Below are positions 6,100 through 11,417 of a stretch of DNA of 11,417 nt, one piece after another (positions within the stretch are counted from its first letter, which is position 1; each line of letters starts with the position of its first letter). The DNA lies in NCBI GenBank assembly GCA_002474345.1, contig DKQD01000055.1:1-11417 (forward strand), in the 5' to 3' direction. A model generated the notes under the pieces. That model was given only the letters and a program-made list of their open reading frames with translations, was not told the origin of the DNA and made no database searches. The position numbers were made by a program, and so were the translations under genes. The stretch is from Bacteriovoracaceae bacterium UBA7317 (lineage in GTDB: Bacteria > Bdellovibrionota > Bacteriovoracia > Bacteriovoracales > Bacteriovoracaceae).

Positions 6100-8457
6100 C
6101 TAGTCTCTTTTATTAACTTTATTGGCCGTAAAAAGAAAGTAATTATCTTTTATTATAGGAAGCATTACCATACAAACGAAGTACATAGAAAGTTGGCCTA
6201 AAAGAGAAATCCAAGCGATTCCTCTCAACATTTTAGCTTCTGCAAAAAATAGTGAACTAAAACCCAACAATGTCGTCATCATGGCCAGTTGAACAGGCTG
6301 AGCGACAAATCTCGCACTCTCCAAGGAGTGGCCACCTGTTAGCTCTCGATGTTTAACATGAACCCCCATATCGACACCAGCAGCTAAAACAGCAGGAATC
6401 ATTGCAACATTCATAATCGTAAAGCGAACTTGAAAAAGGCCCATAAGACAAACTAGAAACAAAAGTCCGAGGATTAGCTGACCTTCTAGTAAGAGTGCTG
6501 ACTTTACATTTTGAAAGTCTAACCAAAAAATAATAAAGGCCCCGATTAAAAACATCATAAGTACAATACGACCATCTTTTATAATTTTTTTTAATATTTC
6601 TAAAAATACGAGAGTATCACTACCGATTTTAATATCCGGAAATTTCTCTAAAGCAGAATTTAAAACTTTTCCATACCTAAAGATTGTTTGGTAGCTTCCT
6701 TGCCTTTCTTTTGGATAAATAATAACAATATTACCACTTTTACCAAAAGCACTTCTAAGCTGAATTGGCAGATCCTCCCTTTTATAGGGCTTTGCTCTCA
6801 ACCATTTTTTTATTTTTTCAGAGGAAATGCCTGTTTTTTCTTCTAAGTTTTTAGTCTCAACTTTATCTAACCTTTTTCTTAACTTTTTTAACTTCCTCTC
6901 TCTTTTTTTCATATGATCTGGAACAAGATGATAAAGAGAAACAGCTTCTTCAATAATATGACTCCTTTTAGGATCTAGTAACCATTTCCTCAGTTTTAGA
7001 GCTTGGTCTTTATCACGGGTCAGCACAGCAGTAGGTGTCAAAGCCTTTCCAAAAAGTTCATCGGTCAAATCATTAAACCATCTCGTTTTTTTTGAAAAGT
7101 CATGCATTCTTTCAAAGTTATATTCGAACTCAGCTTTGGTTAGGCCATAAATTAAAATAGGAACTATAAATAGAAGAGGAATTAGCCATTTCTCTGTAAA
7201 AGGATAAATTCCGAATAAGTTTCTAAGAGCACGTCCTCTAGTCCTTTCTACTGGTAAAAAATGTGCCATAAAAGGAAAAAAGAGCATAAAAACGAAATAA
7301 ATTGAAAGAACACCACAGCCAGCAATAACACCAAGCTCAGAAAAACCTCTAAAGTCACTAAAAGATAAGATAAGAAAAGCAGACGCGGATGTAATAGCAG
7401 CAGAATATAGAACTCTCCCCATTTTTAGGTAGGTCCTTAACATGGCCTCTTCTTTAGTGAGGCCAAAAGAAATATTTTGATAAAAACGCCTTATAAAATG
7501 AATTCCATACTCAGCTCCCAAACCACTTAAAATCGCCAATAAAAAGCCTGTTAAAATATTTATCTGTCCAACAAACTGGTGGGCGAATCCCAATGTCCAA
7601 CCCATGGCAAGGACAACACCAAGAATTGAAAGAAATACTGCCTTGAAAGCTCCAAGACCCATTAAAAGAATGATCGTTATAGAAAATAAGCTAATCGTAC
7701 CTGTGAGGACCATGTCCTTTTTGAATTGATCCGTATCATTAATAACCTCAACAAAACGCCCGGAAAGCTCATAAGGCACATTCTTCTCACCTAGAAAACT
7801 ATTTAAGCGGGCCTTGATTTCATTGGCCATCTTTTTGGATTTGCCCAGGTCCATTGAATGAAATAGAGGCTTTACCAGCAACATTGCATACTTTTCATTT
7901 TTTGAAAGAAAGTATCTAGAAAAATCTTTTTTAATTTTTAAATTTTTAAAATAATCTAGGGCCTTTTCTTCTTTCTCCCTTTTAATTTCTTCATCCTCAA
8001 GGCCTAAGTCAATAAGGCCACCGTGTCCAAAAAGAGACTTCACATGCTTAATAAGTTTTTTGAACTCACCTCTTTCCATCAGGTAAAGACTTTTATCCTT
8101 TAGAGAATATTCTTCCCTTTCAAAATAAATATACCTGACTCCTTCGATACCATTTAGTGTCTTTTTTATACCAGGTAGATATTGCTCAGGTTTTTCTGTA
8201 GGTCCAACTAAAATGAGAAGATGACCTCCTCCTCCAACTTCATCTGTTACTGATTCCATGTCCGAAACACTTTTGGAATGCTCTGGTAAAAGGTCAGTTA
8301 AAGAAAGTGATACAGGAAGATTAAGACCTTGTGAGATCCCCCATAAAAAAGGAATAAGGACGAGAAAAACCCCAAAGTACTTGTGCTTCAAGTTGTAGTG
8401 CAAGAAACTCTCAATCTTCAGAGACTTTATGATTCGGTAAAAAGAAAATGGTTTCAT
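6100..8457 (-). CDS. MMPL/HpnN-like RND-superfamily exporter
   Basis: This 785-aa inner-membrane protein has the duplicated RND layout: TM1 (28-46), a large periplasmic loop (47-250), TM2-6 (about 251-400), TM7 (424-440), a second loop (441-628), TM8-12 (629-768). The first half has the MMPL-type TM4 GLGAEYGIH (312-320) and the second half AGVDMGVH (693-700). These are the places where the proton-relay acid sits (E316 and D696 here), so the first copy has Glu for the usual Asp. The length and two compact loops fit MMPL/HpnN transporters of lipids rather than AcrB-type drug pumps of about 1,040 aa. The second loop has a very basic helix (about 517-535). The ATG at 8457 has only a weak TAAGAA upstream. 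The promoter is uncertain. The gene is head-to-head with the MlaC-like gene, matching the HpnN/HpnM association in hopanoid clusters. Confidence 0.85.
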   Translation of the reverse strand: MKPFSFYRIIKSLKIESFLHYNLKHKYFGVFLVLIPFLWGISQGLNLPVSLSLTDLLPEHSKSVSDMESVTDEVGGGGHLLILVGPTEKPEQYLPGIKKTLNGIEGVRYIYFEREEYSLKDKSLYLMERGEFKKLIKHVKSLFGHGGLIDLGLEDEEIKREKEEKALDYFKNLKIKKDFSRYFLSKNEKYAMLLVKPLFHSMDLGKSKKMANEIKARLNSFLGEKNVPYELSGRFVEVINDTDQFKKDMVLTGTISLFSITIILLMGLGAFKAVFLSILGVVLAMGWTLGFAHQFVGQINILTGFLLAILSGLGAEYGIHFIRRFYQNISFGLTKEEAMLRTYLKMGRVLYSAAITSASAFLILSFSDFRGFSELGVIAGCGVLSIYFVFMLFFPFMAHFLPVERTRGRALRNLFGIYPFTEKWLIPLLFIVPILIYGLTKAEFEYNFERMHDFSKKTRWFNDLTDELFGKALTPTAVLTRDKDQALKLRKWLLDPKRSHIIEEAVSLYHLVPDHMKKRERKLKKLRKRLDKVETKNLEEKTGISSEKIKKWLRAKPYKREDLPIQLRSAFGKSGNIVIIYPKERQGSYQTIFRYGKVLNSALEKFPDIKIGSDTLVFLEILKKIIKDGRIVLMMFLIGAFIIFWLDFQNVKSALLLEGQLILGLLFLVCLMGLFQVRFTIMNVAMIPAVLAAGVDMGVHVKHRELTGGHSLESARFVAQPVQLAMMTTLLGFSSLFFAEAKMLRGIAWISLLGQLSMYFVCMVMLPIIKDNYFLFTANKVNKRD

Positions 8458-8483
8458 TTCTTACATGATACCATGACCTATGA

Positions 8484-8512
8484 TTGACAAGAAAAAGAAA
8501 TTTTAGGATGAT
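8484..8512 (+). promoter_or_regulatory. Predicted sigma70-type promoter of the mlaC-like/tolC-like operon
   Basis: A perfect TTGACA (8484-8489) is followed after exactly 17 bp by GATGAT (8507-8512, 4/6). Transcription would start near 8519, about 43 nt before the TTG start at 8562. It overlaps two upstream in-frame start codons (TTG 8484, ATG 8508), which therefore should not be translated from this transcript. Confidence 0.6.
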
Positions 8513-8549
8513 ATTTTTGCTACGCACTAAAGAACCGAATATAGAAACC

Positions 8550-8554
8550 GAGGA
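8550..8554 (+). promoter_or_regulatory. Ribosome binding site that fixes the TTG start of the mlaC-like gene
   Basis: GAGGA lies 7 nt before TTG 8562. The earlier in-frame candidate ATG 8508 has only an AGG touching it. Starting at 8562 also leaves a normal-length signal peptide. Confidence 0.6.
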
Positions 8555-8561
8555 AAATGGA

Positions 8562-9152
8562 TTGGAATACTTCAAACAACCTGCGTCATCAACTCTGATT
8601 AAAATTCTTATTGCTTTTCTTTTAGTCTCAAAAGGCCAAGCCTCTTTAAGTGTTGAACCAGAGGAAATTGTAAAAAAAATATTTCAATTGGCCAAGGATA
8701 AAGAATTAAAAAGCAGTAAAAAACAACAATTAAAGATTGAAGAAATGTTCAATTTTAAGGTTATGAGTAATGATATCTTAGGTAAAAACTCCCTGAAACA
8801 AAGTCCTAAGGAAGTCGACTGGTTTCATCAAACCATAAAAGGAATCATAACTAAAACAATTTACCCTAAAGCACCAAACTTCTTAAATGAGGTAAAAATA
8901 GAATACAAAAACATAGAAAAAAATAATTACCGTGCGACAGTCTATTCTATTGTAAAAAGTAAAGGTGAAGAAACAGAGGTCGATTACAACTTGAAACTTA
9001 TAAACAATAACTGGAAGGTCGTTAATGTGATTATCGACGATGAAAGTTGGGTGGAAAATATATCTGAAAAGGTTGAAACAGTCATAAAGAAAAAAAAGTG
9101 GAAAGGTCTTAAAAAGCTACTAACAAAGAAATTAAAAGAACTTAAAAAGTAA
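8562..9152 (+). CDS. MlaC/Ttg2D/HpnM-like periplasmic lipid-binding protein
   Basis: From TTG 8562 the product is 196 aa. It starts with a signal peptide (MEYFKQPASSTLIKILIAFL, then LVSKGQA), with cleavage likely after GQA near residue 27. The mature part follows the MlaC/Ttg2 pattern: an N-terminal helix (EEIVKKIFQLAKD), a helical region ending in IKGIITKTIYP, strands VKIEYKNIEK and YRATVYSIVKS, then the diagnostic VDYNLKLINNNWKVVNVIID (140-159) and a C-terminal helix with SWVENISEKVETVI. Known MlaC proteins carry phospholipid between membranes, and HpnM is the same family paired with the RND protein HpnN. The very basic C-terminus (KKKKWKGLKKLLTKKLKELKK) is somewhat unusual. It is followed after 9 bp by the TolC-like gene and is divergent from the RND gene. 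The frame is open to 8484, but promoter and RBS positions argue for 8562. Confidence 0.8.
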   Translation: MEYFKQPASSTLIKILIAFLLVSKGQASLSVEPEEIVKKIFQLAKDKELKSSKKQQLKIEEMFNFKVMSNDILGKNSLKQSPKEVDWFHQTIKGIITKTIYPKAPNFLNEVKIEYKNIEKNNYRATVYSIVKSKGEETEVDYNLKLINNNWKVVNVIIDDESWVENISEKVETVIKKKKWKGLKKLLTKKLKELKK

Positions 9153-9161
9153 AAAATAGTA

Positions 9162-10499
9162 ATGGACTTAAAAATATTAATTTTTTTACTCTCACTTACT
9201 TTAAACTTTCCACATATTGCATGGACTTCTGATAATATACAGACAATAACCATAGAAAAAGCAATAGGCCTCTCGCTAAAAAATAGTGAACTTCTTAAAG
9301 AAAAAAAATCTATTGTAAATAACTTCTCAAACCTTAAAAAGAGAATAAAAGGTGAATTTAACCCCAAGGTTAATATCACTTTTGGTGCTGGGCCAGTTAA
9401 TAAAGAAACTGGTAATTCAGTCACTAGTCAAAAAGAAAGCTCTTTAGGCCCTTTATTCCTCGGAAGTTTAAAATTAACTTATCCTATTTGGACTTGGGGA
9501 AAAAAGTCAGATCTTATTAGAGCGGCTTCTTATGGAAAAGATGTTGAAAAAGAAAATGTTGCAATCCAAAAACTTGATATCATCTACAATGTCAAAAAGT
9601 TTTATTATGGTAATCTGCTAGCAAAAACACTTCTTAGGTTTGCAGAAGAAACAGAAACTGATGTCTTAGATATCATAAAAACGATGAAAGAGAAAAAAGC
9701 CTCTAAAGAGGATCGTTACCGAATTGAAATTTTAGCATCTGAAATAAAAACAAAAGTTATAGAGATTAAAAAGCAAGAAAAACTAACAATTAAAGCATTA
9801 AATTTTTTTGTGGGTAGAAACGACAACGAGCTCACTCTAAAAACAGATAAAAACTGGCTTGAATTTCAGAAAAGGCCACTTAAAAAGGATCAATATTACC
9901 TCAATCTGGCGAAAAATCACCTCCCACAGCTAAAACAAATAAAGTCAGGAATAAAAGCGAAATCAAGTCTTCTATCAGCAGAAAAAAAGAATAAATACCC
10001 TTTATTTGTTTTTCTTGCTGAAGGAAAATACGGTAAGACATCTCAAATGACAGATCAGAAAAGCTCCTTCAGTTACGATCCATACAACCAAAAAGTATTG
10101 TCAGCTGGGTTTGGACTTACCCTAGATATCGATTGGGGAGTTACAAGTTCTAAGATTGAAACTATCAAATCAGAGTTAACCCAACTTCGTTTAAAAAAGT
10201 CTTTTGCTAAAAGAGGAATGTCTTTAAAAGTTATGCAAGCACTTGAAGACCTAAAATCCTCCATTGAGAAGGTAAAATATCAAAAAAGATCAAAAAAATA
10301 TGCAAAGAAATGGCTTAGCAGAGTCGTTATGGCCGTAAGTATGGGACTTTTGGATAGTAAAAAAATTTCTGATGTATACTCCGCAAGGGCCATGACATTT
10401 AAAAATTACCTTGAAGCTGTTTATGAAAATTATATGGCCTGGGCGAACTTGAGTAAACTTATAGGAAAAGAGGTAGACCCCCTATTATCAGAAAAATAG
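9162..10499 (+). CDS. TolC-family outer-membrane efflux protein
   Basis: This 445-aa protein begins with a signal peptide (LKILIFLLSLTLNFPHIAW, 3-21). The mature region opens with ITIEKAIGLSLKNSELLKEK (29-48), the first-helix pattern of OEP/TolC proteins. Next come a first beta region with KLTYPIWTWGKKSDLIRAA (about 103-121; the P-x-W-x-x-G-x-x motif), long helices, a second internal repeat starting near YYLNLAKNHLPQLKQI, a second beta region (AGFGLTLDIDWGVTSSKIE) and a final coiled-coil. TolC trimers form an outer-membrane beta-barrel with a periplasmic helical tunnel. The length is normal. ATG 9162 has only a weak purine-rich upstream sequence, and the 9-bp gap suggests coupling to the mlaC-like gene. 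No periplasmic adaptor (MFP) gene is present nearby. A weak hairpin at the stop codon is mentioned under rejected items. Confidence 0.85.
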   Translation: MDLKILIFLLSLTLNFPHIAWTSDNIQTITIEKAIGLSLKNSELLKEKKSIVNNFSNLKKRIKGEFNPKVNITFGAGPVNKETGNSVTSQKESSLGPLFLGSLKLTYPIWTWGKKSDLIRAASYGKDVEKENVAIQKLDIIYNVKKFYYGNLLAKTLLRFAEETETDVLDIIKTMKEKKASKEDRYRIEILASEIKTKVIEIKKQEKLTIKALNFFVGRNDNELTLKTDKNWLEFQKRPLKKDQYYLNLAKNHLPQLKQIKSGIKAKSSLLSAEKKNKYPLFVFLAEGKYGKTSQMTDQKSSFSYDPYNQKVLSAGFGLTLDIDWGVTSSKIETIKSELTQLRLKKSFAKRGMSLKVMQALEDLKSSIEKVKYQKRSKKYAKKWLSRVVMAVSMGLLDSKKISDVYSARAMTFKNYLEAVYENYMAWANLSKLIGKEVDPLLSEK

Positions 10500-10604
10500 C
10501 AGTTTTTTACTCCCCCCTTAAACCGTGATTTTAGATCTGTTTTTATCCAAAAAAAATATTTCAAAAATATTTAACTTAAATACTGATTGTCCGTTGAGTG
10601 GATT

Positions 10605-11411
10605 ATGAATAAACGAAGTGTAATAGCCAGTACCATTCTTATTCCAATATGCTCTACGTCTCTAGGAAGCACAAAGGCCATTGGAGATTTTTATATTGTA
10701 AAGGAAGGTGAGTCATTTTCTAAAATTGCTGAAAAAATGCGTTTTACTTACAGAGGATGGAGTTTCAGAAAAAGGTTTGAATCCCTCTTAAAAGAAAACC
10801 CCCAAATATCTGACGTAAATAAGGTTTTTCCTGGAGATAAACTCTCGCTTCCTTCAAAAGACGAGGAATCTATTAAAATACAAAACCTAAGCTCTAATGA
10901 AGATATAAATCCAAAGATAGTTATAACAAATTCATCAAGAGTACCGCAAGAAAAGGTTGAAAAGATTGAAAAAGAATTAGTGAGTAATGATAAAAAAAGT
11001 TTGGATAAAAACTATAAATTATACTATGTAAAAAAAGGTGAAACACTCTCTCAGATTGCTCAAAAAACTATTGGTAAGCCCGTTTTTGACAATAAAATTG
11101 GATCTCTTCAACTTCTTCTAAGATACAATATGCAAATTAAAAGTCCGGATAATATTGAAGTGGGAGATAAAATATTTATTCCTTCTTTAGAGGAAATAGA
11201 GCTATACAAATTTTTAAAAACAAGAGAAGCAAAAGCTAAGAAAAAAAACCCCAGCCTAGGTAATAATAAGCTATTTTCCAAGCCAAAAATTATTGACTAC
11301 TTACCGGAAAAAAAAGAAGTTATAAAAACAAACGAAAAAGTCTGGGTAAAAAAATTACTTCAAGGTGACGAGCACTTAAATTTTTTGTGGTGCTCTCCAA
11401 ACTGCAAATAA
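10605..11411 (+). CDS. Secreted protein with two LysM domains
   Basis: From ATG 10605 this is 268 aa with a signal peptide (MNKRSVIASTILIPICSTSL, 1-20; cleavage near 21-26). Two LysM domains follow. LysM1 (about 30-83) has FYIVKEGESFSKIAEKM and a closing VFPGDKLSLP. LysM2 (about 140-193) has LYYVKKGETLSQIAQKT and IEVGDKIFIPS. Both contain longer inserts than the usual ~45-residue domain, and a charged linker (84-139) joins them. LysM domains bind N-acetylglucosamine polymers such as peptidoglycan, so it probably sits in the periplasm or outer envelope. After LysM2 there are only ~75 polar residues ending WCSPNCK, with two cysteines five apart. GAGTGG close upstream supports ATG 10605 over TTG 10587. 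The 105-bp gap after the tolC-like gene shows no clear promoter or terminator, so co-transcription is undecided. Confidence 0.8.
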   Translation: MNKRSVIASTILIPICSTSLGSTKAIGDFYIVKEGESFSKIAEKMRFTYRGWSFRKRFESLLKENPQISDVNKVFPGDKLSLPSKDEESIKIQNLSSNEDINPKIVITNSSRVPQEKVEKIEKELVSNDKKSLDKNYKLYYVKKGETLSQIAQKTIGKPVFDNKIGSLQLLLRYNMQIKSPDNIEVGDKIFIPSLEEIELYKFLKTREAKAKKKNPSLGNNKLFSKPKIIDYLPEKKEVIKTNEKVWVKKLLQGDEHLNFLWCSPNCK

Positions 11412-11417
11412 AGATTT

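Noticed and set aside
6100..9152. Calling the RND/MlaC-like pair a hopanoid system (hpnN/hpnM)
   Set aside because: The family pairing is suggestive, but no squalene-hopene cyclase or other hopanoid gene is in the window, so gene symbols were withheld.
8984..9424. 146-aa minus-strand open frame across the mlaC-like/tolC-like junction
   Set aside because: It is antisense to two well-supported genes, is Phe/Ser/Leu-rich as expected from the complement of Lys/Glu-rich coding, and lacks a recognisable domain.
10073..10264. 63-aa minus-strand frame inside the tolC-like gene
   Set aside because: Antisense to the conserved second beta region of the TolC-like protein.
10482..10508. Hairpin CTATT...AATAG followed by six T at the end of the tolC-like gene
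   Set aside because: Only five weak base pairs overlapping the coding end; too unstable to call an intrinsic terminator.

Overview
The window is AT-rich (by eye about one third G+C), densely coded and shows no mobile element, tRNA, rRNA or CRISPR. The gene mix is a CheX-like protein, a lysine-rich H1-like nucleoid protein, a secreted START-domain protein, an MMPL/RND lipid-type exporter with MlaC-like and TolC-like partners, and a LysM protein. Together with the low G+C this suggests a Gram-negative member of the Bdellovibrionota, perhaps Bacteriovoracaceae/Halobacteriovorax-like. That placement is an inference from gene style, not from a marker gene.

Layout. Positions 2-127 (+) hold the tail of a gene resembling the C-terminus of a cyclic-nucleotide-binding-domain protein. 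It converges on a minus-strand run: a NadR/AAA-type P-loop NTPase (131-721), a CheX-like protein (983-1501) and a TetR-family regulator (1667-2311). A 348-bp AT-rich divergent regulatory region (2312-2659) carries recognisable promoters in both directions and several palindromes that could be TetR operators. It separates the regulator from a secreted START-domain protein (2660-3475, +). This gene converges on an unrecognised 139-aa protein (3500-3919, -), which is divergent from an H1-like lysine-rich protein (4084-4614, +).

The second half is an envelope block. On the minus strand, probably as one operon, lie an MMPL/HpnN-like RND exporter (8457-6100), a LysE-family exporter (6064-5426) and a DjlA-like TerB+J-domain membrane protein (5396-4632). 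Divergent from the exporter, a good promoter (TTGACA, 17 bp, GATGAT) drives an MlaC/HpnM-like periplasmic lipid-binding protein (8562-9152) and a TolC-family outer-membrane protein (9162-10499). A secreted protein with two LysM domains (10605-11411) follows.

How the genes may work together. The inner-membrane RND pump, periplasmic MlaC-like carrier and TolC-like outer-membrane channel resemble the HpnN/HpnM pairing of hopanoid clusters with an added outer-membrane partner. They could form a trans-envelope lipid-handling route. No hopanoid synthesis gene, MlaFEDB component or periplasmic adaptor is visible, so substrate and direction are unknown. The TetR/START pair may be a second, separately regulated lipid-related unit.

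Several starts were moved from the longest reading frame. Shine-Dalgarno spacing favours internal starts for CheX, the 139-aa protein, the H1-like protein, the DjlA-like protein and the MlaC-like protein. Two genes (tetR and mlaC-like) appear to use TTG and one (P-loop NTPase) uses GTG.
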